Source: Amylibacter marinus
Lineage (GTDB): Bacteria; Pseudomonadota; Alphaproteobacteria; Rhodobacterales; Rhodobacteraceae
DNA length: 64,000 nucleotides
Direction of reading: 5' to 3'
Assembly (NCBI RefSeq): GCF_030160015.1
Contig: NZ_BSNN01000004.1
Coordinates: 124,001-188,000 of the forward strand
Shown: piece by piece, positions 16,414 to 25,485 of the stretch
How the letters are laid out: every line of letters starts with the position of its first letter
Numbering within the stretch: the stretch's first letter is position 1
Translations under genes and position numbers: made by a program
The notes under the pieces: model-generated
The model's input: only the letters and a program-made list of their open reading frames with translations
Told to the model about the DNA's origin: nothing
The model's database searches: none

Positions 16414-17793
16414 TTAGATTTCCAGTGTGATAGAATCAGTGCGATGCGCCCAAAGATTTTTCAGCGTTGTCCCAAACGTGTGCAGTGCATTCTCGGATTT
16501 GATTGATATCAGCGCTTCCGATCTTTCCCCCAAGCCATTCAGAGAATGATCCCCGAGAAGTAAGTCTCTCTTGTTCAAATCTTCTCGCTTCAAGCGAATA
16601 CTTACCACCCGCTTATTATCAGAGACCTTCAAAACCTTTTCAACTGTTGCGGGCACCCAGACGGGCTTAGGAAGGCCTCCGGAGAGTTGCACCTGCACAG
16701 GTTGACCCTCGGCAATAGAGGGAAACTGTGCCAATGTTATACGGCTGGTCACTTCGAAATCGGTAGTCAAAGGGGCGATCTCTAGTACATAGGCCCCTGC
16801 TGCAACTTTACGACCAGATTCTTTGATGCGCATGCGCTGGACACGCCCAGATATCGACGCATAGATAAACTTGTCACGCAGAATATCCTCCATTCTAGTA
16901 AGTTCCGCTTGGGCAAGAACCATTTGGTCTGAAATCTCAGCTAACTCTGTGATGATCGCCTGCTGACGATCCATCTCAGATTGCTTCTGCTCAGCGATCA
17001 AATTCGCATAGTTCTGTTTAGCCTGCGTGGATTTTATCGAATTCTCTAGCACCTTTCTTAGCCCTGCCATCTCTTCGAATTCCTCGCGCAGGTCTGGAGA
17101 ATTTTCCAAGGCACCCAACTTTTCACGCATCAAAGCATCTGTTTGGGTCAGACGAGAGAAGAGCGCTGCGACATCTTGTGCCGATTTAAGTTTCGATTGA
17201 TCCAATGCTCTGGCCAGTTTGCGTTTCTCGAGCAAACTTTGGCAATCCGAAAGACCACGTTGCATTTCACTTACCTGTTGCAACCGCCCCATCACCGTTT
17301 TTAGCGACTGGTTCAAAACAAGAGTATCTTGCCCAATTTGCAATGCTCTTAAACATTGGGTTCGTAGCAGGTGTTTCGCCACTGTTTGACGAGCAGATCG
17401 TAATTCCTCCGCAACATCTTTGGTCTGCAAGGAAGCAAGTATTTGTCCTTCGCGGACAACTTCGCCTTCGGTTACAAGCACATCGTGAATAATGCCACCC
17501 CGCTTGTGCTGAACTGGGGTAGATTGTTCAATGGCCTGTAACACCCCTGGAACACGCAGCGTATGAGTAACCTGAATCGCTTGTAATGAGAGATACATTG
17601 CGGCAATTGAAACGAGCGCGGCAATAGAACCGATCCCCAACATAAAAACCGCAAAAATATGACGCTTTGCGATCGTTTTGAACCCCCTTGCCGATGCCAC
17701 CTGCGGGCTGGCTTTTGGCTTGGCGACCTGGCTTTTTTCAACCACTTCTTTGGAGGAGCGTTTCAATTTAGCCCCCTGCAAGAAGTTTTTCAT
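16414..17793 (-). CDS. HlyD-family membrane fusion protein (type I secretion-like)
   Basis: 459-residue periplasmic adaptor. One transmembrane helix (FAVFMLGIGSIAALVSIAAMY) follows a basic cytoplasmic N-terminus. A biotinyl-lipoyl-like half (KRGGIIHDVLVTEGEVVREG) is followed by long coiled coils (about 135-305), then the second lipoyl half (ISGRVQRMRIKESGRKV) and a C-terminal beta-barrel. This is the order found in HlyD/PrtE/LapC proteins, which bridge an inner-membrane ABC exporter and an outer-membrane TolC-type channel. I chose the ATG at 17793, inside the end of the ABC gene (26-base overlap); the longer reading lacks support. No TolC-like gene is in the window. Confidence 0.87.
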   Translation of the reverse strand: MKNFLQGAKLKRSSKEVVEKSQVAKPKASPQVASARGFKTIAKRHIFAVFMLGIGSIAALVSIAAMYLSLQAIQVTHTLRVPGVLQAIEQSTPVQHKRGGIIHDVLVTEGEVVREGQILASLQTKDVAEELRSARQTVAKHLLRTQCLRALQIGQDTLVLNQSLKTVMGRLQQVSEMQRGLSDCQSLLEKRKLARALDQSKLKSAQDVAALFSRLTQTDALMREKLGALENSPDLREEFEEMAGLRKVLENSIKSTQAKQNYANLIAEQKQSEMDRQQAIITELAEISDQMVLAQAELTRMEDILRDKFIYASISGRVQRMRIKESGRKVAAGAYVLEIAPLTTDFEVTSRITLAQFPSIAEGQPVQVQLSGGLPKPVWVPATVEKVLKVSDNKRVVSIRLKREDLNKRDLLLGDHSLNGLGERSEALISIKSENALHTFGTTLKNLWAHRTDSITLEI

Positions 17794-19723
17794 CAGAAGT
17801 AGATCGATCCTCGCTAAAGCGGACAGCACATTGGCGGTACCCCTCGCGCAGGGTTTGTTCGAAACCATCACTCTGAGATATTACACGATTGAAATCAGGA
17901 TTGTTTTTTGCATCCATCTGCTCGGCCCCCAAAACGTCACCACGATCATGCATCGTGATAAACACTTCATGAGGCCCTAGGCGCACATCAAACAGAATTT
18001 CATCGTTGTTGCCCATCACTTGGTCACGCGGGGTAAAAAACAACATATCCTGAGCCGTCTGTTTGACGCGCTGCTTAAGTTCCTCGTCCATTCCTTGCGG
18101 GAACTGAGCTTCGAGCCAAAGAGTTAGGCGGAAGGCTTCTCGCTTGGTGGGCATAAACGATACCCTGACCCATCGTTGATGGTGGCGTTGCAGAACCTCT
18201 TCCATCGGGCCACGATCGGTTACCTCACCACGTTCTAATTTCACCAGTTCGTCGGCAACAGACATCAGATACTCATCGTCTGTAGCCAGAACAACAATTT
18301 TTCCCTCTGTTTTTGCCCGTAGAATCAACGCCATTAGAGCAGAGCGAGAAGCCTTATCGAGATAGGTTTCTGGCTGATCTAACACCAAGATATCGCTGTC
18401 CATCCAGAATGCGCGGGCGAGCGAAGTAATTTGCCCCTGAGCTGCATAATTTTGATCAATACTGTCGTTCAAAAAGTCTTTCTCTCTGAAAACATCTTCA
18501 AACGGATCAAGCTTGCGCAGTAACTCAATCGCGGGCAAGGGTGTTGCTGTTGGGTCAAAGCAGGTTACATTTTCTACGACTGTACCCTCTAGGGCAATTG
18601 GTGGAATCGCCGAGTAACTAAGCGAATTCATCCGGCCATGATTGCGCCCCCAATTGCGATCTTTGTAGGTGATCTTTCCTTCACTAAATTGCCCAGTCGC
18701 AATGGCCCGTAGAATTTCCGATTTTCCCGATCCAGAGGGCCCAATCAACGCAAGGCATAGACCCTGAAATAGATCAGCAGAAAATGGTGCAAAGCCTTTG
18801 TCCTCGAGATCAACAATCGATAGCAAGGCCATGGCGTTTTCGTCCGTCTTCGATTTGCTATCGAGGGCCTGCCCGTTTTCGATAAGGGACATGAAAGACA
18901 GATCAGGCTTAGCCGGTTTCAATGCTTGAACTTGGTAGAAGCGAACAAATACCGCTGTAATGTATTGATTTAGGAATACCACAGCCAGCATAGTCCCAAG
19001 CGTGATAGCACCTGATATCTGTAACCATGCTGCAACTGCAATCGTTGCGATCGCAGAAGAAAATTGGATAAAGTTCAACCACGTCGTTTGAGCCACAGAT
19101 TGAAAATCAGGTTGCTCCTTTGACGCTATTTTTCCTTCGGCCGCTTGTTGCAGGTATGCTGGGCCTAGCCCCGCGGCATCTGCGATAATGGGATCCGCAT
19201 CCTGACCTTTGATCGTGCCATGGGTATTGGCCTGATGTGGCTTACGCAATCTCCAAACCAGATACAGTGTCGCCGCAACGCTAAAAACAATCAACGAGAT
19301 CAAGGGATGTAAGAACGCAAGTATCACGCCCCAGAACAAGGCAAAGCAACTGTCCTGATAGAGAACCAATCCACGTACATTTGTCAAATAGGTTTCTAAC
19401 GCACGCATTCTAAGCAGATCGATCAAGCAAACCGAGACCGCCGTCCCAACACCCAATGCCGCCAGCGACCAAAGAGATGCCGCAGATTCAGACGGGATAA
19501 GCCGATCAACAATCAAAAGAGCTATTCCTGGGATACCCAGCGCCAATAAGCTGGAAAAGAAGCCCAGAGCTCCGCTGATTGCACGCACCCAGACAGGAGG
19601 CGCATCAGTTGCTTTGCGCATAAATTGTTCATTCTCTTGAAGATACTTTTCCCAAGACCGACGCCAATCTGGTACCGACAAAAGGCCACTTATTGACGGA
19701 GCTGCTTCTGATTTATTGTTCAT
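17768..19723 (-). CDS. ABC exporter-like protein with degenerate ATPase and an RsbW-like C-terminal extension
   Basis: 651 residues. About 45-265 holds six membrane segments of the type I secretion exporter kind, with the first cytoplasmic loop much shorter than usual. Residues 300-510 form a nucleotide-binding domain in which only Walker A is intact (GPSGSGKS, 328-335). The Q-loop glutamine is missing (SAIPPIALEGT), the LSGGQ signature is replaced by AAQGQITSL, Walker B reads ILVLDQPE with glutamine at the catalytic glutamate (residue 450), and the switch histidine is replaced in VLATDDE. Residues 517-651 are an extra domain that by eye aligns with the RsbW-like kinase encoded at 23513-23971, ending in VFITMHDRGD (compare IEIFIKDSGD). 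Next to the HlyD-type gene, with which it probably forms a complex. Confidence 0.85.
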   Translation of the reverse strand: MNNKSEAAPSISGLLSVPDWRRSWEKYLQENEQFMRKATDAPPVWVRAISGALGFFSSLLALGIPGIALLIVDRLIPSESAASLWSLAALGVGTAVSVCLIDLLRMRALETYLTNVRGLVLYQDSCFALFWGVILAFLHPLISLIVFSVAATLYLVWRLRKPHQANTHGTIKGQDADPIIADAAGLGPAYLQQAAEGKIASKEQPDFQSVAQTTWLNFIQFSSAIATIAVAAWLQISGAITLGTMLAVVFLNQYITAVFVRFYQVQALKPAKPDLSFMSLIENGQALDSKSKTDENAMALLSIVDLEDKGFAPFSADLFQGLCLALIGPSGSGKSEILRAIATGQFSEGKITYKDRNWGRNHGRMNSLSYSAIPPIALEGTVVENVTCFDPTATPLPAIELLRKLDPFEDVFREKDFLNDSIDQNYAAQGQITSLARAFWMDSDILVLDQPETYLDKASRSALMALILRAKTEGKIVVLATDDEYLMSVADELVKLERGEVTDRGPMEEVLQRHHQRWVRVSFMPTKREAFRLTLWLEAQFPQGMDEELKQRVKQTAQDMLFFTPRDQVMGNNDEILFDVRLGPHEVFITMHDRGDVLGAEQMDAKNNPDFNRVISQSDGFEQTLREGYRQCAVRFSEDRSTSDEKLLAGG

Positions 19724-19780
19724 TGTGCTCTCTCAAGTTTCTGTCCTTGCTCAACTCGCCTTTTTGACGCGCGCGTTCGA

Positions 19781-21553
19781 CTACTGCGCATTTTTCTGGC
19801 TCTCTGACTTCAAGACTTCGTTGATATAATCCGACAGGGTTACGAACTCTGGCTCTTCATCGGGTATTGGTTTCACGGTCGTTTCGACAGCTACTGGCTC
19901 TGCAATAGGTTGCACATCCGCTGTTCCCCCTTGAAGCTCCTGAAGCAGTTGTGACACCAAATCCGTTTGCGGGTCGGTTTTAGCGCTAGGCAGACTGCTA
20001 TCCACTGACACCACATTATCCGAGGGCGTTACCTCAGGGCGACCAAGCCTTTCCAGCAGGAGTTTTTCTAGCGGGCTCATTTCAACTTCTGCAACAGGTT
20101 GCGGAAGCGCCGTCGGTGTCACCGCCATCGACGGTAGCGTATTTTTAGAAGGCGCTAACCCACCCGAATTTTGCGCAGTTCGCGTCATCATCCAACGCAG
20201 ACTGCTCAGCTCAGTTTGATACTCGTGTCGCAGATCCTGCAACGCTGTTTCTAAAACGTATATACGTTTTTGCATCTCTAAAACCTCGTGCGTAGAAACC
20301 GCAGACATCGGTTGCGCTGCTTGCGAAAACTGTCCGCCACTGCCAAGAGCCTGCGCGTTTGATACTGTATTCTCAGGGATCGGAACCAACTTATCTGCCG
20401 CGCTAAACCCGCTGGGGATTGGTAGGCTGCGCCCCTGCGCCTGCTCAGCAAAGCTTTGCCCAAAGTCATCTGTGGTCTGCTCTGCTATTGCACCTGACTG
20501 GGCAGTCGCTAGATCCGCAGCGTTATTTTGGCTTTGCAAATTCGCCAACTGAGTTTGCAGGGCCAAAATCTGCTCTTGAACGGGGTCAATGGCAGATGCG
20601 TTCAAACCGCTTGCGCTAGGCACTGGTAATCCTGTATTTTGAGCGAACGCTCCTTGCGCCTGAATGGGGTTTTGCACTTGGAATCCATTAATATTAGATG
20701 TAGCAGCAAAACTTGGCTGTTGAAAAGCGGCTCCCTGTACACCAAACTGTGGGTTCTGCCCGTAGGGAATTTGCTGGAATTGAGCATTTACCTGTTGTTG
20801 TCCAGCATTTGTTTGCTGAGAAAATGTCGTTACTGCCTGTTGCGGACCGGTATTCGGACTGTTCCACAAATCAGGTTGTGTTAACCCACCAGCAGTTTGC
20901 TGCAACCCTTGGGCGGGAACCGGCCACCCCCGTGGGAAAACCCGCGAGTTCTGCCCCTGTGCGACCCAACGTAGATATGTAACGACCGCTGAAAACCCAG
21001 AAAGAGAAATCGTTTGAACCGTTTCGACCTGTCGCTTTACAATCAAATCTGCACTGCTGGCAAGCAGAGTTTCCAATCTTGCGTCCAGAGGCTCAAGGAT
21101 CGTCGGCGGAACGGGCAATTCACTCTTACGATCCGTTAGGAAGAAACTGTCCTCTGGGGTAATCCCTGGAAGGCGGATTTGAATTTGCCCCGCAGATGTA
21201 AGACCTATTTCGATACTTTCCTTTTTTGCCAAACAGGCGGTCGAACTTTCAGCACAAATCACCTCGAACACATCCTCATCTAATCTCGGACTAGAGCTAA
21301 ACCTTGCATAGCCGTCCGGATCAAAACGAAAATATACTTTATCGACAAATCCTTCTTGAAATGTTGGCCAGCCAAATGAGCCGCGGATAGCCTGCTCTGC
21401 CTCTCTAGCGCCGATAGCAAACAGAACGGATGTATCCAAAATTTGGGTGGTATTGCTGATCCCCTGCTGCTGCGCCGATTGCCCAGAAACCGTATTGGGT
21501 AATGCCACGATCGGAAGGATAAGCACCATCAAAGCTTTCGTTAAGTTCTTCAT
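19781..21553 (-). CDS. Secreted Q/N-rich protein of unknown function
   Basis: 590 residues with a cleavable signal peptide (MKNLTKALMVLILPIVALPNTVSGQ). Residues about 30-190 look like a folded domain (FGWPTFQEGFVDKVYFRFDP). About 215-360 is low complexity, extremely rich in Gln, Asn, Ala and Phe. A short coiled coil (EMQKRIYVLETALQDLRHEY, near residue 430) and a Pro/Val/Thr-rich acidic tail follow. No family recognised. Its start overlaps the stop of the DUF3131 gene by four bases (ATGA) and the ABC gene follows after 57 bases, so the product should act with the export machinery in the periplasm or outer membrane. Confidence 0.8.
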   Translation of the reverse strand: MKNLTKALMVLILPIVALPNTVSGQSAQQQGISNTTQILDTSVLFAIGAREAEQAIRGSFGWPTFQEGFVDKVYFRFDPDGYARFSSSPRLDEDVFEVICAESSTACLAKKESIEIGLTSAGQIQIRLPGITPEDSFFLTDRKSELPVPPTILEPLDARLETLLASSADLIVKRQVETVQTISLSGFSAVVTYLRWVAQGQNSRVFPRGWPVPAQGLQQTAGGLTQPDLWNSPNTGPQQAVTTFSQQTNAGQQQVNAQFQQIPYGQNPQFGVQGAAFQQPSFAATSNINGFQVQNPIQAQGAFAQNTGLPVPSASGLNASAIDPVQEQILALQTQLANLQSQNNAADLATAQSGAIAEQTTDDFGQSFAEQAQGRSLPIPSGFSAADKLVPIPENTVSNAQALGSGGQFSQAAQPMSAVSTHEVLEMQKRIYVLETALQDLRHEYQTELSSLRWMMTRTAQNSGGLAPSKNTLPSMAVTPTALPQPVAEVEMSPLEKLLLERLGRPEVTPSDNVVSVDSSLPSAKTDPQTDLVSQLLQELQGGTADVQPIAEPVAVETTVKPIPDEEPEFVTLSDYINEVLKSESQKNAQ

Positions 21554-23385
21554 TGTGTTTCCTCTAATTGTGCAGGGTGTCTATAGGCAGGTAACCAGTC
21601 TGCTTCTTGTGGCGGGTCGGGTAGATTTTTGCGAATCCGGATATCTCGATCGCGATACCGAGTGTACCAAACCTCTGAGCCGCCATTCCCAGGGGTTAGA
21701 ATCTTACCTTGAACCTTGTGAAGCAAAGACGCCAAAAGAATGCCGTTGTTGTTTGCAGTTTGGATCTCAATATGTCCGTTACCACCCTCATATAGCCCTT
21801 CGTAGAATCCACGCTCAGGGTCGAACAATTCGATCACAGCATCATATAGAATATCCGTATAGTAACTCTCCCATAGAGACCAAAGGCCGAAGGCCGCCTT
21901 TGTAGCGATTGCAGCATGATCAGGAGAATAATCTCCACGCGGGGTTACGGTATTCCAAGGATACCCGTCAGAGAAAATGGTGTCATAGGTGAAATAGGGA
22001 GGGCCCTTCACATTGTGTTCTGAGCGAGCGGTCATGAACCCTTCGCGCTCAAAACGGTTATGTTGTACCTGATAAATTCGATCTGCAAATTCTGCGCGCC
22101 AGCCATCCGAATGCAGGTGATCTGAGGTCACATCATCATGCGGCATATCCCAATCTAGCTCTAATCCATCTAAGAGATAACTTTCTGTTACTACATAATT
22201 TTGCGAGTGAAAAACTCGCGGATCGCGCCCATCATATGGAACCCGCACGTCAAAGATGTTCGTCGTAAGAAATGGTTCGGCGCGATGTGCAAAATACGGC
22301 TTAAATCCCCAAAGCGCAAACCCCTTGGCCGCATACTCTTCATATCCCAAACGTCCCTCTTGGGTATAAATTGTTTCTTTGGTTTCCTTATCGACCGCGG
22401 CTCCCCACATGATGCCTTCTTCGTCGACAACGTGCGTGTAATCCCATTTCAGCAACATATTATCGATTGTGTTCGCCAAATAAGGATAGCGATTGCGGCA
22501 GATGCGCATCCAAACCATAAATCGGCCAATATCTAGGGCAGAGAACCCAATTTCACCTGGTTTATTTGTATAGTCTACCTGAGCGCCGGTTTTCGTATGA
22601 TACACCTTGTTTGGCATTTCATTCCGGAACAACTTCAATCCCTTAATAGTAGTCAAAAGCTGGATCAAGCGTTTGTCGAATTCAGGTTTCTCAATTAGGC
22701 ACAGCTCATAGGCCGCGACCAAACCGCTAACATATGATGCTGTATCCCAGAGTGTTGTGGAGGGGTAGCTACCCACAGAATTAGCCAATCCTGTTGTTTC
22801 TTGAGTGAACTTCTCGAAGTAGCCCCAAGCAACTTTGGCTGCCAGCATTTCACGCTCATTTAACATACCGCGTCGCGCTTTGTAGCGGCGCACAAACCCA
22901 TTTGTTTCCGTATAACCAGGTTGAAAATCCGGCTCGTTTTCAGCAAGTTTTTCGAAGTAATCCTCTGGCATGTCACACATGCGTGGCGGCTTTACCGTTG
23001 CTTTGGCTCCAGTCTGAGTGCTTAGCGTTTGCGCAGGCAAAGAGCCCTTTAGCAGGTTTGGTAATTCGTGTTCTGCCGCATTCTTAAGATTTACCTGCGA
23101 TGCAGCACTTTTATCTGCCTGAAACTCTGTACCGTCTGGCAGGTCAGACGATGAAACCAAAGAATATTCAGGGTTGTTCCGCAAGAACTCAGATGCAATC
23201 CCATCGGTTTCCGCGCGACGTAGCGCAGCGGCATGCGCCAATTCCTGCTGTTGGCGAAGCTCTGCAGAATTGTGTGAAATTGTTTCACTAACCTTACTGC
23301 CAAGCGTTACAAGAACAGCGCCAGCCACACCCAAGAAGCAAATAACAAAGGCTCCGATTGCAATTTTTTCAATGTGCTGGGTCAT
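21550..23385 (-). CDS. Membrane-anchored DUF3131 protein (predicted alpha/alpha-toroid, glycan-related)
   Basis: 611 residues: an N-terminal transmembrane anchor (IGAFVICFLGVAGAVLVTLG), a variable linker to about residue 150, then a long DUF3131 domain. Recognised by TTLWDTASYVSGLVAAYELC, EMPNKVYHT, GFSALDIGRFMVWMRIC and the late PDHAAIATKAAFGLWSLW. DUF3131 is predicted to fold as an (alpha/alpha) toroid related to glucoamylase/beta-glucanase-like domains and occurs near exopolysaccharide genes. The periplasmic domain may bind or cut a glycan; activity is not demonstrable from sequence. First gene of the four-gene export cluster, preceded by a 127-base gap after the RsbW-like gene. Confidence 0.83.
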   Translation of the reverse strand: MTQHIEKIAIGAFVICFLGVAGAVLVTLGSKVSETISHNSAELRQQQELAHAAALRRAETDGIASEFLRNNPEYSLVSSSDLPDGTEFQADKSAASQVNLKNAAEHELPNLLKGSLPAQTLSTQTGAKATVKPPRMCDMPEDYFEKLAENEPDFQPGYTETNGFVRRYKARRGMLNEREMLAAKVAWGYFEKFTQETTGLANSVGSYPSTTLWDTASYVSGLVAAYELCLIEKPEFDKRLIQLLTTIKGLKLFRNEMPNKVYHTKTGAQVDYTNKPGEIGFSALDIGRFMVWMRICRNRYPYLANTIDNMLLKWDYTHVVDEEGIMWGAAVDKETKETIYTQEGRLGYEEYAAKGFALWGFKPYFAHRAEPFLTTNIFDVRVPYDGRDPRVFHSQNYVVTESYLLDGLELDWDMPHDDVTSDHLHSDGWRAEFADRIYQVQHNRFEREGFMTARSEHNVKGPPYFTYDTIFSDGYPWNTVTPRGDYSPDHAAIATKAAFGLWSLWESYYTDILYDAVIELFDPERGFYEGLYEGGNGHIEIQTANNNGILLASLLHKVQGKILTPGNGGSEVWYTRYRDRDIRIRKNLPDPPQEADWLPAYRHPAQLEETQ

Positions 23386-23512
23386 GAATTCTCACTTTTA
23401 TCTACGTGCCTTGATTGTGAAGTCTTTAGAAATTTACTAACATTCGGAACGTAAAGAATGCTCTAATTAGATAAATACTTCTCTTGAAACTTATCGATAA
23501 TTTGAATCAATT

Positions 23513-23971
23513 CTAATGATTGCTGTCGGCATTACTATTAACGGCAATGGACAACTGAAGACTGTTTTTCCCATCTGTATAACTGTAATAAATATCCTTG
23601 GTCAGAGCCTGAATCATCATCCATCCGAAACCACCTTCAGGCAGATCCTCTAGATCCAAAGTCAATGGATCCAATGGTTTCTTTTGAGGCACCCCAGGGA
23701 ATTGATCACCCGAATCCTTGATGAAAATTTCTATTGATGCTTCGGTTTGCTGAAGCTCAAGTGCGATATCCTTGTCTGGTTGATACTTGTAGGCGTGCTC
23801 AACAACATTGTTGAGCGCCTCAGCCAAGACGATTTCACAGTTTTGGACTGCATCCTCGTCTGGCACAGTTTTCCGAAGCCAAACAGCGGCCTCGGCAACG
23901 GTAGATGTAATGCGGCTCTGCTCACTTTTGAATTCAGAGCGGAAAACAGGTGGGGAAATACGAAAATTCAC
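23513..23971 (-). CDS. RsbW-like anti-sigma regulatory factor / serine kinase (HATPase_c_2)
   Basis: 152-residue GHKL-fold ATP-binding protein. N-box ALAEALNNVVEHAYK is seen as VLAEALNNVVEHAYK (residues 48-62), G1 box as KDSGDQFPG and G2 as EGGFGWMMI, so ATP binding should be intact. Proteins of this type phosphorylate a partner STAS protein and sequester a sigma factor or another target. The STAS partner is encoded five bases upstream. No sigma factor or PP2C phosphatase gene is nearby, so the output may be the export locus itself rather than transcription. Confidence 0.9.
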   Translation of the reverse strand: MNFRISPPVFRSEFKSEQSRITSTVAEAAVWLRKTVPDEDAVQNCEIVLAEALNNVVEHAYKYQPDKDIALELQQTEASIEIFIKDSGDQFPGVPQKKPLDPLTLDLEDLPEGGFGWMMIQALTKDIYYSYTDGKNSLQLSIAVNSNADSNH

Positions 23972-23976
23972 GTGGA

Positions 23977-24324
23977 TTAACCTGCCATATCTTGATCGCT
24001 GGCCAGCGCGCTAGCGGCATCCACCGCGATACTAAACACGCTGTCCATTCTCGTAAGTTTAAACACTTTATCTACGGTTGGCGTGAGACCACAAATTTCA
24101 AATGTTTTGTCGGCCCCCATATATTTCATATGTGCAACCACTGCACCTAGGCCAGACGAATCCATGAAATCGACCTGAGACATATCCAAGATCATATGCT
24201 CGGTTCCATCGTCGACCAATTCTTTCAATGCGGATTTAAATCGCACCGCAAGTGCGGCGTCCAAACGCGACTCCTGCAATGTCACCAACAGCTTTCCATC
24301 GTGGTTTGTCGTTTCAAAGTTCAT
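23977..24324 (-). CDS. STAS-domain anti-anti-sigma factor
   Basis: 115-residue single-domain STAS protein of the SpoIIAA/RsbV type. The segment VDFMDSSGLGAVVAHMK carries the conserved serine (about residue 56-57) that the partner kinase phosphorylates. Full length and normal fold pattern. Encoded three bases after the acyltransferase and five before the RsbW-like kinase, so the three are probably co-transcribed. In partner-switch systems the unphosphorylated STAS protein binds the kinase and frees its target. Confidence 0.92.
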   Translation of the reverse strand: MNFETTNHDGKLLVTLQESRLDAALAVRFKSALKELVDDGTEHMILDMSQVDFMDSSGLGAVVAHMKYMGADKTFEICGLTPTVDKVFKLTRMDSVFSIAVDAASALASDQDMAG

Positions 24325-24327
24325 TTC

Positions 24328-25485
24328 TCACTCCTTCAAGAGTTTACTTCTGTTTAAAAATTCGGGACGCTTGAACGCTGGCAAACGACCAAGTCCAACG
24401 GTCCAAGCCAACGAGCGCGTTTTGCCCAACATCCAGACAAACACCGCAGCACCAAGGATCGCTCCCCCAGTTTTAAGAGCAACAAATAAAGAGGGGCTTA
24501 ATTTCTGATGCCAAAGTGCTATTTCCAACAGGTCAAGGAAAATGGGATGCACAAGATAGATACCAAAACTATAGGGCGCCATTGTCGAAATCACGGGCGG
24601 CCAGTTCGCATTCATCGCGGCCATGCATATCCCAAATAGCGCCACAGGCATCAAAAAATCCGCCCAATAAGCGGGGGTAAAATTATATTGCCAGTTCCCG
24701 TGCAAAATAACGCGATGTGAATAAACCAGTTTCACCGTAAACAGCAGCAAAGCTAGATAAATCGAGGCCCAGAACAGCTGCCGCAAGGCCTGCTCAGAGG
24801 GTCTAGATTTTAAAAAGCCATAAAAACTGGCAGCGACTATTCCGTATCCCGCATAGGTGAACAGCTTAACCCCGCGCACCAGATATTCGAACCCCATCAT
24901 ATCTTTTAGGGTGCTCCAAATCCAGACATCCACCTCTCGCTTACAAAACAAACAAACCAAAATAATTGCACCTAACGCAGGCCGATCAACCGCTACTCGA
25001 TATAAGGGAAAAAACAAAACCAGCCCAAATAGTGTAGGCAGGAAATGCATGTGATACTGTACATTGCCTAGTAAAAAGTAGCTGGCCCAGCTACTGGGCT
25101 GGCTAAGCTCATGCCAAATCACGCCATCATAGGAAAAATGGCCCGCCTTGATGAGCCGGTAAAACGCGAAAAACACCACCCAAAAGGCAAATGGCACCAA
25201 CAATCTGCGCGCCTGTTCCTTGATCGTTGCGCCATAGCCGCGCTCGCGATTATCAAGCGACATAACCAACAGGAACAAAGAAATAATCAAAAACAGCTCT
25301 GTGCGTGCGGTATAGATCACAGCGCGAAACAGAACCGGGCCAACACGCTCTGCGATCTCAAATTCAGGAAATGGCTGACCTGCAGTGTCAGAACTGGCAT
25401 GCAAGCCAACCATCGAAACGCCCGCCATAAGCCGAAGACAATCCAGCCAAACCATTCTGGACGGTGCGTGTTTCATTTTGTTCAT
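24328..25485 (-). CDS. Acyltransferase family 3 membrane protein
   Basis: 385-residue integral membrane protein with about ten hydrophobic segments. The N-terminal RMVWLDCLRLMAGVSMVGLHAS carries the arginine and histidine typical of family 3 O-acyltransferases, which acetylate or succinylate sugars on exopolysaccharides, lipopolysaccharide or periplasmic glucans. I use the ATG at 25485, which has GGAGG at good spacing; an upstream reading to 25530 crosses the promoter. First gene of the acyltransferase-STAS-RsbW group, divergent from the OmpA-like gene. Co-localisation with a DUF3131 protein supports a role in glycan modification. Confidence 0.85.
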   Translation of the reverse strand: MNKMKHAPSRMVWLDCLRLMAGVSMVGLHASSDTAGQPFPEFEIAERVGPVLFRAVIYTARTELFLIISLFLLVMSLDNRERGYGATIKEQARRLLVPFAFWVVFFAFYRLIKAGHFSYDGVIWHELSQPSSWASYFLLGNVQYHMHFLPTLFGLVLFFPLYRVAVDRPALGAIILVCLFCKREVDVWIWSTLKDMMGFEYLVRGVKLFTYAGYGIVAASFYGFLKSRPSEQALRQLFWASIYLALLLFTVKLVYSHRVILHGNWQYNFTPAYWADFLMPVALFGICMAAMNANWPPVISTMAPYSFGIYLVHPIFLDLLEIALWHQKLSPSLFVALKTGGAILGAAVFVWMLGKTRSLAWTVGLGRLPAFKRPEFLNRSKLLKE

